A stretch of 64,000 bases of DNA, from positions 62,001 to 126,000 of the forward strand of contig WOGZ01000021.1 of the NCBI GenBank assembly GCA_009733775.1, written 5' to 3'. The translations under genes were made by a program, and so were the position numbers. This DNA comes from Alectoria sarmentosa (Eukaryota > Ascomycota > Lecanoromycetes > Lecanorales > Parmeliaceae). Under the pieces are notes generated by a model. The model made no database searches. It was not told the DNA's origin and saw only the letters and a program-made list of their open reading frames with translations. Shown here in pieces: positions 1 to 11,188 of the stretch (the stretch's first letter is position 1; every line of letters starts with the position of its first letter).

Positions 1-962
1 GATTCAGAACAAGGTTTAGGCTTAGCGCGTCGACGCAATGATTAAGGTATTCACTCATGGACTTTCCAACCTCAACTTTCTTCATCAGCCTCCCGACTTC
101 TCAAATCTCAAACTCCAGTACTCTTTCTTCTCAAGTAAGTAAGCAGAAACAGATTCCACCAACCTAATTCGAATGATCCATCCCTGCGAAAAAAAGCTCG
201 ACACCACATCCAGATGGCCCTCTCTTTCTTCCAGCAAAGCCCCAAGGTCGGACGCAACGCCCCCCCTCTTCCCGGCCTCTGCGGTTCGAGCGTTGTGATA
301 CAAAAGTCTGCTGCAGGGATTTCTAGCGGAAAGGTTTTTCGGAGAGGTTGTCAGCTAGGGAGGAGAGCGTTGGCGACGGGCTTCACACGACCAGGAATAT
401 GTATTGTCCGGTGCCGCATAGGTGAATGGGCCCAAAAGAGCGTATACCATTTCAGCAAGGCGCTTTTCGTTCTGCGCTTCAAACTGCTTTTGGGAAAATT
501 TTCCAACCTATCACCCCATCACAAGTAAGGTGATCATGTCTCAGCATCTATATGTTCATCAAGACGATTGACAAAGAGCACAATGGAAGTACGAATAAAA
601 AAGGCATTGTCTCTGCCGCCCGTCCTTTGTTAGGAGGCAATATAATACAATTGGCATTGTGTTGTTAACAAAGACCTTTGATGAGCGCGCCTTTCCACAA
701 CATTTCCCTTTGTCAACGACACAGCTGTCTGGAACCCGCCATGGAACCCCCTTCCCCCATGTCCTTCTGCTTCTCTCTCTTTCTCCTTCCTTCCTTCCTT
801 CCTGCACAGCACCATCCATCCATCCTCAAGCCTGGCACCACTATACCGATCGATCGATCGATCGATCCATAACATCCTGTAAATATATACCAAAGCGATC
901 TCCAGCCCCGCAACCCCTTCCATCCACCCACTCACAACCCAAAACCACCAACATCACTCACC
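1..962. other. Intergenic, no gene recognised
   Basis: No convincing gene is seen. Short open frames on both strands have no recognisable domain. A pyrimidine-rich CTTT/CCTT tract (about 769-805) and a short GATC run (about 848-867) lie just upstream of the small gene that starts at 963. Such CT-rich leaders are common in fungal promoters, so this part is probably the promoter and 5' UTR of that gene. Confidence 0.5.
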
Positions 963-1439
963 ATGGGCTGCGCCGGATCCCGCGAATGCAGCGGGCCCCA
1001 CAGCCACCACCACCACCACGGCCAGGACGCAGAAAAACGACGACGAGGCTCCACCCCCTCTAAATCACGGGGACAGCACGGGCGCCGGGAGGGCAGGGAG
1101 GCACGCGCGCAGCAAGCACGCGATGCGGCGGAGCGCGAAGGGAACCGGCAGGCGTTGCGGCATTATGGCGCTGAGGCTGAAAAGGTGAGGCTCAGGAAAG
1201 GGTACGATGAGCACGTGGGGCGGAAGAGGGCGGCGGAGGCGTATGGGAGGCGAGAGGAGGTGCAGCGCGAGCGGGGCCGGAGGGCGTTGGAGGGGTATGA
1301 TGATGATGGTCAGGGGGAAAAGGGAAATGGAAGGAGAGCGCGGGATGAGGGGGGACGCCGGAAGAGGGCGGCGGGGGGAAAGCGAGAGGAGATCAAGGTG
1401 TACGCGAGTCGGGATCTCAAATCGCATTGGAGCGATTAG
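963..1439 (+). CDS. Small charged protein with MGC N-terminus
   Basis: A single-exon frame of 158 residues with no family I recognise. It begins MGCAGSREC, a context compatible with N-myristoylation at Gly2 and palmitoylation at Cys3, followed by a short His run (about residues 15-19). The rest is strongly charged, rich in Arg, Lys, Glu and Gly, and looks like a long helical or disordered stretch with many RR and EE pairs. The ATG sits in an ACC ATG G context after a CT-rich leader, which favours this start. A membrane-anchored peripheral protein is an inference from the N-terminus only. The composition could also arise from a GC-rich spurious frame, so confidence is moderate. Confidence 0.5.
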   Translation: MGCAGSRECSGPHSHHHHHGQDAEKRRRGSTPSKSRGQHGRREGREARAQQARDAAEREGNRQALRHYGAEAEKVRLRKGYDEHVGRKRAAEAYGRREEVQRERGRRALEGYDDDGQGEKGNGRRARDEGGRRKRAAGGKREEIKVYASRDLKSHWSD

Positions 1440-1803
1440 TCGATTTCATGGGAGTAAGGGGTTTGAGAAGACCTCGAGGGTTTGGGCAGTCTTGTGTTCC
1501 TCTTCTCGGATCGTAGGAAAACTTCCACAATGCTGCGGCAAAATGATGTGGAACTAAACAAACGTTGCAAAACGAAGACTTGTGTTCATATGATCACTGC
1601 CACAGGTTTTCGAAAAGCCACTATGTCTTCTCTTCAGTGCGATCTTATACAGAATATCATAGAAAGGCGAATGTAGAGACGTTTTGCTTCACGATGATCT
1701 ATCGCACTGGCCCACATCGGCACAACCCAAATGGTATGCCCAATCAAGGAGCAAGATGAGTAGTATGCTCAATGCTCGTTGATGCAAAATTGGTAGTGTG
1801 ATA
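1440..1803. other. Intergenic, convergent 3' ends
   Basis: This stretch lies between the stop of the MGC protein gene and the stop of the polysaccharide deacetylase gene, which run toward each other. Only the two 3' UTRs are expected. I see no further gene or repeat. Confidence 0.5.
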
Positions 1804-3452
1804 CTACGCCTTCTCAAGTTGAATGTCTGAAACACGATCAGCGTTCATACCTCGCAGCTAGAATGCCACTACAGATACAGATACTTACTCGGGTCTTTGA
1901 GAATTGCTCCATGCTCCGCAGGCAACATAGCCCCCTTTGGAGGCTTGTTCTTGCTCTTGAAATCATCGCAGATGTCTTCCATCTTCACCCACTTGACACC
2001 CGGCTTGCCACTGATGTACTCGATCAATCTCTCCAGCATGAAAATCACGTGTGGGTGGCCGCTGACGTCCGGATGGATCGTCACTGGGAAGCAGAAGTCG
2101 TCATATTCCCTATAGAAAAAATCGAAATGGTCTCTCCATAAGTCCTCAACGTCCTTGGGGTTTACCCAACCGTGGGAGTTGGGAGCTTTCTTGATAAACA
2201 TCATGGGCGGGAGGTCATCAAGGTACCCTTGATCATGATTTCGGACTCAGTCTTGCTTGTTTAAGGGGGATTGACGAGCCTTGAAAGACGTCTAGAGAGT
2301 GAAAGCTCTCAAGACATGTCTCAGGACTCAACATTCGGTTCAAAAAAGGAAACAAGAACTCCAAAAATACCTACAGTTGGCTGGAATCTCGACGAGGCCA
2401 GTATCAGGGCCTTTCTCAAGAGGCTTCATCCAGTGTTCAGGGCGTTTGCTGTAGTCGATAGGGGTCCATTTGTCGCCGGTGCGTAGGTAGTAGGGTAAAC
2501 AGTCGTGGTGGGAGAAGCTGTGATCTATCATAGTGTAAGCAAGTAGTATCACAGGAGATAAAGCGCCTTTTGAGACAAACCATATTCTACACCGTATTTC
2601 AGCATCAATTCCGCACCCTCCTGGCTCGCTTCCCACCTTATAATTTCGGAGTCAGTATTGCTTAATTGAGAGAGTTTGTTGAACTTTGGAACACGTCTAC
2701 AGAGTAGACACTCCTAAGACATGCCTCCATACTTAAGGCTCGGTCCAAAAGAGGAGACATGGACTCCGAACAGACGTACCACGGTGCCACGTTCCCTCGT
2801 GGTGGCTTCCCACAAAATTTGGTGAGGTCTTTGTAGGTTTTGTCGAGGATAGCATGTTGTTGTTCGAGGTTCATTTTCACGGGGTTCTCATGCGAGTAGC
2901 CATGAAGGCCTCTGCGAGTGAATTTATTCAGCACCATGATCCTCCACTAAGTGATGTAGTTTCCATACATCTCATGCCCGGCATCTCTTATCATAGCACA
3001 TTCCTCCGGGAAAGTCTCCAGCGAATGTCCAGGAATGAACCAGGTGGTCTTGATTTCGTACTTTGCAAACAGCTTCAGTAGTCGGCGAACCCCAACGGTC
3101 CCAGCGAAGAGACCTTGGATCGTCAGCTTATAGGTCGCCCAGGCATATCAAGGACTCGCACACCTCTTGATATATCACTCGTAGAGTCTTCTCCGCCATC
3201 TGAATGATTTCGGAGTCAGTGTTTCTCTTTTAGGGATGGTTCTAGAGTCAGAAGACATGTCTGAAGAGGCAGGAAAGGTCTCCGGCCCCCGAAATATGAT
3301 GAAAAGGGGAACAATGCATCAGAAAAGATAACTCACATGAACCCAGCCATCCGGCGACAGCGTCAATGTCGACGGATATGCAGCAAAGTGCCTCTGCCAG
3401 GGTAAGCGGAAAGCAACCCCAACGAGAGAGCGATCTCACGTTTCTGAGCCAT
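1804..3452 (-). CDS. Polysaccharide deacetylase, PgdA-like (nine exons)
   Basis: A NodB-type carbohydrate esterase 4 protein that should remove acetyl groups from an N-acetylated glycan or a related amide. It most resembles the Helicobacter PgdA-type branch found widely in fungi. Exons by frame: 3452-3440, 3393-3337, 3199-3164, 3113-2969, 2911-2780, 2636-2581, 2524-2375, 2227-1889, 1826-1804. They join to 951 nt (316 residues) without a stop. Visible motifs are [20 protein letters not shown] near the start (metal-binding Asp 13/15), HGYSHENP with His87 and His91, then [23 protein letters not shown] and the IPANWYLDDLPP-type region. No signal peptide is seen, so it is probably intracellular. 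Three introns (3200-3336, 2637-2779, 2228-2374) are long and mutually similar. The others are 46-62 nt. The start is set by a 13-nt first exon, ATGGCTCAGAAAC. Confidence 0.88.
2228..2374 (-). repeat. Introner-like intron C (147 nt)
   Basis: Seventh intron of the deacetylase gene, splitting the Trp codon of the PANW-YLDD region (T|GG). On the minus strand it aligns end to end with the intron at 2637-2779. Shared blocks include a GGAGT block near the donor, the palindrome AGACATGTCT or a close form, TAGACGT, and the 3' motif CTGAGTCCGAAATCAT. TTTTGGA near the donor can pair with TCCGAAA near the acceptor, with one G-U pair. Introner-like identity is inferred. Confidence 0.75.
2637..2779 (-). 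repeat. Introner-like intron B (143 nt)
   Basis: Fifth intron of the deacetylase gene, splitting the first Trp codon of APWW (TG|G). Near the donor it holds TTCGGAGTC, a perfect 9-nt complement of GACTCCGAA near its own acceptor. By eye, roughly two thirds of positions match the intron at 2228-2374. It also shares CGGAGTCCATGTCT with the intron at 52959-53113 of an unrelated gene. Confidence 0.78.
3200..3336 (-). repeat. Introner-like intron A (137 nt)
   Basis: Second intron of the deacetylase gene, splitting a Tyr codon (T|AT). It shares the block CAGACATGTCTT and the 3' end ACTGACTCCGAAATCATTCAG-like motif with its two sister introns. ATTTCGGGG in its first half can pair with CTCCGAAAT near the acceptor (one G-U pair). 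Confidence 0.72.
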
Positions 3453-4611
3453 GACAGCGATAGTAGGGAGCGATGCGCTCTTGAAGACAGCTTTCTAAAG
3501 CTGTGGTCGCCATACTTCCGCAGCTCCAAGAGCTTCTTATCGGGCAATTGACATCAGACCATTTCCCGCCGTTGAGCTTCAGTGTGGGGTAAGAGCGATA
3601 GACTGCGGACAGCTTTCTCACTAGCGTATCGGTCACTTGGCATTCATCCTTCAGGCCTCTTTGTCCAAGCATCCGAGGACTTTTTCCGTGGTGTAAAAAG
3701 CTCAAACGTTGGGTAAAGGCCTGGCGCGAATTTTAGGACACAAAGATGTACTTAGCTGCATTGGTGGACTAGGCGTTGACGGACGTTGAAATTCCCGTCA
3801 GGAAAAGGATGTTTCTAGTTTCCGTGTCTTGCTCGTTGGCTTGGGAAGCCTTTCTCAAAGTGGAGGAGTGTTGGACATCCTCGTCTGGATTTTAGGCATC
3901 ATCGTCAGTGCCGGCAGCATCATGTGACTATTCCAAGTCCTAGCAGCCCTATCGCTTCCCCCTCTTATGGGCGTGGAAGCTGGCTGATACATAGCCTCTT
4001 CGGTCAAAGTCTGGACTCTGGAGATCATTAACCGAAAAGCTCTTTCCGGCAGTGGTGCAGTGTGCTGGCAGTCTCAAAGCCTGGCGAATGCCCGTTGGGC
4101 CGGCTCTCCATGTCTGAAACAATGCAGGTCTATTTACGCGCATTTAGGTGTCCCAGGTGTGCATTTCACTTCCCACACTTCATTTACTGCCAATCGTCAT
4201 GATCAAAGGATCCGCGAAAACACGTGCGGCGCAGTTGGTGTGGCTGCCCTCTGGCGGAAATATGTCCTAGTGTTGTCGTTAAGCGACCAGAGCATTTTCG
4301 AGAAAGACATCAAGCGGGTCGCCTAACTCCCAACGCTGACCTTTTTGCACGATCAATGTATCTAGGGAAGAACCCGGCGTTAGGGATCCGTGGAGGTGTG
4401 GGGTTGTAGCAAGAAAGCATGCTGGCCTTGTCTAAAGACGAACGTAGATGACGATTGACAACGTTGCGAGAGGGATGTACTGTTGCAAGGCCTCTTTTTT
4501 AGGCCAGTCTCTTGCCGTGTCCAGCAATATGTTTGATACATCAGCGTCCCAGACCCGTCCCTTCAAACCACCTTCTGTTCCCTTCTCGTTTTGTGAACTC
4601 TCAATATCAAA
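3453..4611. other. Divergent intergenic region
   Basis: This stretch separates the starts of the deacetylase (-) and receptor-like (+) genes. Open frames here are short and overlap on both strands, with no recognisable domain or splice continuation. It should hold both promoters; I cannot define individual sites. Confidence 0.45.
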
Positions 4612-6049
4612 ATGTCAATCAGTCCAATAGAAGCAGCATTCCAGCTTGCCCATGCCCACCAAAGCAAGACGGGCCAGCTCATCGGTTCTACTGGCACACT
4701 TTCGGCTCTGGCAACTGTGCTGGTACTTGCGCGATTCATTACCCGAGTACATACCAAGGTTGGGTTGAAGGCAGATGATTGGGCTGTTGTAATCGCCATG
4801 GTTTGTGTCCAGCCTCCAATGCCGAAAAGCAATTTGGTAGCTGACCAGTCTCTAGCTTTTTGCCTGGGGCGAATTCGTGACAATTGTCATATGTAGGTCT
4901 TCCAGTTCACAGCTCGCGCGCAGGAGTCTGAATCAAAGGTAAGGTGGTCACAATGGCTTGGGAAAGCACCTGATCACTGTCACGCCGGAGGAAACCACCG
5001 TGCTCGAGAAGGTTAGGCGATCTCCTCTAATGAAAGTTACTGATGCAAGCTGACCTAGTGTCTTCCCAGGCACTCTACGCGAACGTACTCCTTTTTCCCA
5101 TTGCCATCTGCATCATCCAGCTCTCGATCCTCTTGTTCTATGTTCGCGTTTTCACCCTCCGAGATGCTCGATTCAAGATTGCGCTGCTGGTGTGCGCTGG
5201 TTTATCGGTTGGAGTCTGCGTGTCGCAGGTTCTTCCCACGATATTTCAATGCTCGCCCATTGCATATTCCTGGAACAAGGCCATTGTGGGAGGGCACTGC
5301 ATCAATGTACACGTCATGTGGATTGTTCAAGATATACTTTTCCTGGTCTTGAATATCTATGTTGTTGTACTTCCGCTGCCTATGGTCTGGAATCTCCAGA
5401 TAACAAGACCAGAGAAGATTGCTATCAGCGGCATGTTTCTTCTGGGGTCATTGTGCGTCTGAAACTCTCCCCGCCGAAAGGGGCCTTGGCTGACAGGAAA
5501 TAGCATCGCCGTGGTGAACTTGATTAGGCTTCCACAGCTGATATCCGTTGGGGTCGATGACCTTACATGTACGTGCTTAGTTTTCCGGTTTTCGCGAGGC
5601 GATCTGACTTATCTGAACAACCAGACTCCGACGTTGGCGCCGCAATCTGGTCCCAGGCCGAAGTGTGCTTAGGCATCGTTGCCGCCTGTCTACCGTGCCT
5701 GCGACCACTCATGTTCCTCCTCTTCACTTCCCTAAAGTCAGGATCCAGCTACTTGTCCTGGCGACGATCAAAAGCCACGGCGTCGTACCAGATGCATTCG
5801 GTTCAGAAGAAAGACTCGCTTAGATCAAGCGCTGGGCAAGGGTTGAGTGCTTTTGCAAATGAGACATGGACGTCCCATCCTATTGCTCGGTGTGAGGATA
5901 CTTATCCAGGAGAAAGGATCAATGAAGCTGCAAGGGTGGGTTGGAAGGGCACTAATACTGGCCCAGACGAGGTGGATGCGGATTTGGAACGGGGGATTTG
6001 GAAAAAGGTTACGCTGGAAATAAGCAGGGATACAAATAGGCAAGACTAG
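4612..6049 (+). CDS. PTH11/SAT4-type seven-helix membrane protein
   Basis: A fungal rhodopsin-like integral membrane protein of the SAT4/PTH11-related class, in which members act as or resemble G-protein-coupled surface receptors. Exons by frame: 4612-4800, 4856-4892, 4944-5011, 5070-5452, 5504-5568, 5625-6049, giving 388 residues. Features in order: GSTGTLSALATVLVLARFI (helix 1), the family signature VGLKADDWAVVIAM (helix 2), GLGKHLITV in the first extracellular loop, ALYANVLLFPIAICIIQLSI (helix 3), the Cys-bearing CSPIAYSWN, VMWIVQDILFLVLNIYVVVLPLP (helix 5), FIAVVNLIRL and the final WSQAEVCLGIVAACLPCLRP helix. A polar tail of about 130 residues follows. The small second and third exons are less certain than the rest. 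The ligand is unknown and there is no N-terminal CFEM domain. Confidence 0.83.
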
Positions 6050-6338
6050 TTAGTATTGTTCAAATCGAGCATGTCAAAGGGGCCGAATGTAACCTGGTTT
6101 TTGCTTTCCTAAACAAGAAATCGCCTTGAGAAACTGACCTCCGTGCAAGCATTTTGTTCACCAGTAGTCTTGATCTTGACGTCACATCGTAAATAATTGT
6201 CACCTCAACCATTTTCATCGCTAACAAGTGCTGTTACTGTCATGCTCTGCTTCGTGGGATTTGAGTGATCGACTAGCCTCTACGCTTCTGCGCATCGGGT
6301 CGACCCACTAAGCACATGTTGTGTGGTGCGCTTCAAAC

Positions 6339-7405
6339 CTATTTCGGTAACATAGAAATCGAGCTAAAAGGACTACGGAAAATGAATGCTTAGCGACTAG
6401 ACTTTGCAAAGTTCTTGATACGGAAAGGATTCTTACCTCTCAATGACGTGCACAACACCGTTTGCAGTGAGTATGTCAGATTCAACGATACGGGAGCCAT
6501 TGACAAAGATTGCCCCACTGGCGTCGGTGGTAACAAAGAGCTTCGCCTTTTCAGCTGTGAGGATACTTGTGCCAGCAGTCAAGGCAGTAGAGTATAGTAC
6601 CGGCCCAGAAACAACAAAATTCCCGGCGACTTGAGGCGATGCAATCGACGCATTGTTGAGGGCTGAGTTCTGGGGCGCAAAGACTGTGACATTGCTGGCG
6701 TTCTGAATGTTAGGGAGGAAGCTAGGACCGGGACCCTTCACGCTGGCTTGAATGATGCCTGCGATAGCATTGATGCCCAGGACAATGCCAGTGTTTCCGA
6801 GAGAGTATGGCGGCGCCATTGGATGATCTACGATATGAAGGATACCACCAGCGAATTCCAGATCCTATGCCTTGTCAGCGGTACTACCTTACTGTGCTCG
6901 CTGAGGTACATGCCGGGATGAGGACATTAGACTTGAAGCCAATGCCCGTTCCAACGTAGAATGCGGTCTCGGAGCGAAACACCTCGATATTCTGTCCTCC
7001 GGAGACGTGCTCGTACTGCGTGTCGTTGAAGCGAGTTCTCATGAAGGATGTCCCGTTGAAGGAAGTAGAACGATGGAGACCATCCAGTTGGAGATACTGG
7101 AAGAGATCGCTGTTCAGCGCTGCACTTGTTACACTGGCGGCTTCGATCTGTCCGGCTGCACCGCTTGGTGGTGGTGTAGCTTCATATTGTTGGAAGGGAG
7201 TGTTGAGGGACAAAAATATTGTCACAGGGTTGTCTACAGCGTTAGCCAGTTGCTGAGAGGCTCTTGTATCATTGAAGATGTAGGCAGTGTTGATGGAGAT
7301 GAAAGGTAAATATTGCGTGGTCAACTTGTGAAACGTGAGATTGGATGGTATCTGTGCCATGCTAGTAGCTACGATTGCCAGTGAGAAAGCAGCATATCGA
7401 TACAT
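6339..7405 (-). CDS. Secreted fasciclin (FAS1) domain protein, two domains
   Basis: An extracellular FAS1/beta-Ig-H3 protein of about 317 residues; such domains mediate adhesion or wall association. The start MYRYAAFSLAIVATSMA is a signal peptide. The first FAS1 domain spans about residues 20-180 and ends in NVLIP-DLEFAGGILHIVDH. The second spans about 185-307 and ends in ILTANGVVHVIE. Many NxS/T sites are present. Exons: 7405-6914, 6864-6437 and probably 6372-6339. The first join needs a GC-AG intron (6865-6913, 49 nt). A GTAAGG donor 21 nt further on would keep frame but leave only a 28-nt intron. The last exon is inferred from a good GTAAGA donor, a CTAAG branch site and a TAG acceptor; without it the protein simply stops at ER after 6433. 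No GPI signal is evident. Confidence 0.8.
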
Positions 7406-8985
7406 CTTCAGGTGATTTTGGAGAGGTGGTTATTTCTGTGAGCCCAGTACTTTGGGAGAGGAGAAGTACAAGTAGAAGAACGCTCTGCCTTAATATACTG
7501 GCATCCCCCGCATGTTGCCTTGGTGGAAGCCGCCCTACAGGGAGCGCGGCTCAAGCGCTTGATTAGGACGAATAGAAAACCTTGTGGTAGTGACACGCGA
7601 AGTCCCGACAGGGTGGGCAAGGCCATCAGGAAATCTCCTCAATGAAATCAGGGCGTCTAAGGGACCCTATAGCCGAGGATTCGGAGAAGAATTGAGGTTT
7701 GAATCAAGCGCCGAAGCTTTCCAATGGCAGTGTATTCTGCCGAAGCCCATGGAATGTAGAATCGTTGGTGCGTGCGAGCGTGCAGAAGGATAAGAGTCAG
7801 CAGCAAGCACAATGAGCTCTGAGCCGAGGCGTTTGGTGTACGTGGACTGAGATGGGAAGGGAAAGCAGGAGAGGAGGAGGCAGTTGGAAGTTGGGAGACA
7901 GGCCTCTGCAAGGTAACGTTCTGTCAAGTGTCAATCATGGCATGATGCCTATCTTGAGTAATTCGCGAATTACCTCCCACAATTATGTGAACCAATTGGC
8001 GTATATGATGAGATGATGGTATGATGGTATGATGATATAATGATTAGGGATTGCAAAGCCCATGGCAAGATTGGAATTCCTCCCTCTTGCCCGTCTATTT
8101 CTTGTCCGTCCACAGACTCAAACTCCACTTTACTAATCTCCATGCAAGATGATTTGCCGCTAGAGCCTACTAGCCTAAGGTAAGGTACGAGGGTACCACG
8201 GTACCTACCTTACCTCAGTGTCGGACCCCTGGTGCCCTGGAATGATAAAGTAAATAGCCGTCAACAAGATGCCGTCGAGCATTTATGTACTCATCTCTGC
8301 CGCTACCCAATCGCTCAAATCCCAGGAACACCCTCGGAAACACTCGCCACATACTATTCTTGCAGAAATAGGCGACCATCTATTGTTTTGTACAGACATT
8401 TGCTCATCGGCTTCAACGTCCCACCAAATCTCACATCCAACCTTCTCCATGTGTCTCTGACTAGAAAAGAGCAGATGATGTGTATGAATATTCTCCAGAG
8501 AGCTTGAAAGTATTGATGCACACTCGTATAGACAGCGCAGAATTCCAATCATTCCAGATATTATGATATACAGCCGATTTCTGCTGTAACGACGTATCCC
8601 AGGTGGAGTGTGGACCCTTTCAGCAGCCAACTTTGTACCTGTGGCATAGAGACCCCGATTCCTGGATTTGCTTTCTGCATGAAGAACACCACCGCATTGT
8701 CTTCGCCGCATCAGTCTGCCTGAAGAACGGATTGATGTAGACGGTTTATGGATGATGGAGGTGCCTCAAACGCGGGTATTTGAGAGGCGCTTGAGGTCAT
8801 GCTGCATATCTGAGGCTTCTCTCTTCCAATCAAACTCCACGCTGATATTCCGGTGGGGAAATCCCCTCCATTGAAAACATCAGCCAGTGACATCACATTT
8901 CCAAGGCATTGGGTGTACTATAACCTCGCTGTTACCTTTGCCCTGATCCTTTTGCTTCTTCATGCGCGCAGACGAAACTCTTATC
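7406..8985. other. Divergent intergenic region, 1.6 kb
   Basis: Lies between the FAS1 gene start (-) and the P450 start (+). It includes short ATGATG-type runs (about 8007-8042) and repeated GGTACC/TACCTTACC words (about 8185-8217). Open frames here (for example 8283-8711 on the minus strand) show no recognisable domain and overlap others on the opposite strand. No gene is called. Confidence 0.45.
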
Positions 8986-10962
8986 ATGTCGAATATCTCC
9001 GAGCTTTCCTCGCTTGCTGCCTTGCGGATACTCCTACTCGGCCTCATCTCCTTCTTGGTATGTAGGGCAATCTACCGGTTGACGCTGCACCCTTTAGCCA
9101 GATTCCCTGGTCCTCGGCTTGCTGCTGTCACAAGTCTGTACGGAGCAAATCTTGATCTTAGAACGAACACTTCTTACGTCAAGATCTTACCGGATCTCCA
9201 CGACAAATATGGTCTGTCTTGTGCCACCGAGGAAAAAGTTGAGTGATCGACTGACGCAACCATAGGACCAATCGTGCGAATCTATCCTAATCAACTTCAC
9301 ATCCGTGATATCGACGCTTATAACCAGCAAGCAGTCACACCTGTAAGCATATGAAACTCCGTTGACGAATACAGGGTCTTCAAAGTCGGCACCAAATTCC
9401 ATAAAGACCCCAGTCGCTACGACAACACCGGCCTGGGTCCCAGTACACATCTCTTCAGTACCCTGGACACCAAGCAAGCCGTAGCACACAAAAACATGTT
9501 CACCCCTTTCTTCTCTCCAGAAGCCATCCGACGCGTAGAGCCGCTCATTCAAGACTTCGTCAACAAATTCATGGACAAAATGCACACAGCTGCATCGTCG
9601 GGAAACGTAGTCAACCTGAGCCAAGGGTTTCGCTGTCTCACGGCAGACGTCATCATGAACTACTCATTCCAAAGGCCACTGGGAGCGCTAGAAGCGTCAG
9701 GCTTCGAGTTTCCCCTTCTCAACGCCCTCGACGGCTTTGCTCACACAATACAATGGCGGCTCTATTTCCCTAACGCTGTTGAAGCTCTGTTCCAAATAAT
9801 TCAAATGCTGCCAGCGAAGATGATGGCCGGATTCATGGAGCCTCTGCGATCAACTCAAGAGTGCTTATCAGTGAGTGAAACTACACCTTAGCAGGCCCGC
9901 CCACGTAGTCTACTGAATACAATGCCAGTTCTGTCGCAATCGCATCTTAGATCTAAAAAAGCAGTCTCCTTCCCCCCTTTCCAACGTCCCCACCGTGTTC
10001 GACATAATGCTGAACCCAAACACGTCAAAAGGTCAATGGACGCCTGAATTGCCAACATTGACCTCAGACGCTCTGATGCTATTACTCGCTGGTACAAATA
10101 CAACGGCCCATACCTTGGTAGTAGCCGTATACAATCTAATTCATTCGCCTCACCTTGTCCAGCGCTTAGTCGCCGAGTTGCGTGGCGCCATGTCAGAGCC
10201 GTGTAGCCAAAATGATTGGGCGAGTCTGGAGAAGTTGCCGTACCTGGTAAGTCTCCTTCCCAATGCTCTCCGCTGGTTGTTTCCATGTGTGGGATAGACA
10301 CCTTCGCTAATTTTCCCCAGCGTGCTGTCGTCAAAGAATCCCTCCGTCTTTCATATGGAGCGCCCGGTCCTTTACCCCGTGTTGTACCATCCACAGGGGC
10401 ATTCTTGGCAGGCCAGCACATTCCACCGGGTGTAAGCTATTCCGCTCCACCTCGTTCTCCAACCTTCGGAGCAGTAGACTATCGGATAGCTAATATCATC
10501 CATCGTGCAGACAGTAGTATCACTCAGCAACCTTGTCTACAACCACGATCCTCGCGTCTTCGAAAACCCCACCCAGTTTCGTCCAGAACGCTGGTTATGC
10601 GGCAATACAAGCGAGATGGAGAGACACATGGTCAGCTTTTCGAGGGGGTCGAGGATCTGTCTGGGCATGGAGTATGTCTCGCATACCTTCCTTTTTTTGA
10701 ATACACAAACCCATTTTCATGACCCGCCAGCTCTCGTCGCTGCACAATAGGTAGGAGAGCGGGACCAAAAGGCATACAGCTGACGTAATCTACAACTTTC
10801 AGTCTCGCGTACGCAGAGCTTTATCTCACTCTAGGGCATCTCTTCCGCAGGTATGAGCTGGAGTTATCTGGGGTCACGAGTGCGGATATGGAATGGGACG
10901 ACATGCTCGTGCCGATCACGAGAGGGACTCTGAGGGTTCATGTGAAAGAGAGTAAGATGTAG
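8986..10962 (+). CDS. Cytochrome P450 monooxygenase
   Basis: A membrane-anchored class II fungal P450 resembling the trichodiene oxygenase/isotrichodermin hydroxylase-like families; the substrate is unknown. Exons: 8986-9211, 9266-9326, 9375-9870, 9929-10246, 10321-10431, 10511-10671, 10803-10962, giving 510 residues. Seen in order: N-terminal anchor (LRILLLGLISFLVCRAIY), the FPGPRLAA hinge, DAYNQVFKVGTKFHKDPS, I-helix AGTNTTAH, K-helix ESLRL (ExxR), FRPERW, and the heme loop FSRGSRICLGM with its Cys ligand. The second intron (9327-9374, 48 nt) has a GC donor, CA|GCAAGC; the GTAAGC inside it would shift the frame. An upstream in-frame ATG at 8962 exists, but 8986 gives the usual N-terminus. 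No partner biosynthetic genes lie nearby. Confidence 0.92.
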
Positions 10963-11188
10963 AGGCGAATGGGGGCGGCGTGGGAATCTGGACGAACAAA
11001 CACCACCTGCAATGTACAGAATCTCGAACCAGGAAGGAAGCTGGCTAGACCTTGTATCTTCTTATGCACCATCATTTTCCAGCTTACCTGCTGCCGGACA
11101 GGCGTTTTTTCTTTATTTATTTTTTTCCAAATTTCGTTTCTCTAATTAAGCCTCTGCTGCGTCCCAGCTCTCACCACCGATCCCTAAT

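Noticed and set aside
8283..8711. A 142-residue minus-strand frame between the FAS1 and P450 genes
   Set aside because: No domain, signal or splice continuation, and overlapping frames on the other strand are equally long relative to chance.
9342..9374. The GTAAGC donor inside the P450 second intron
   Set aside because: Using it would leave a 33-nt intron and put the next exon out of frame.
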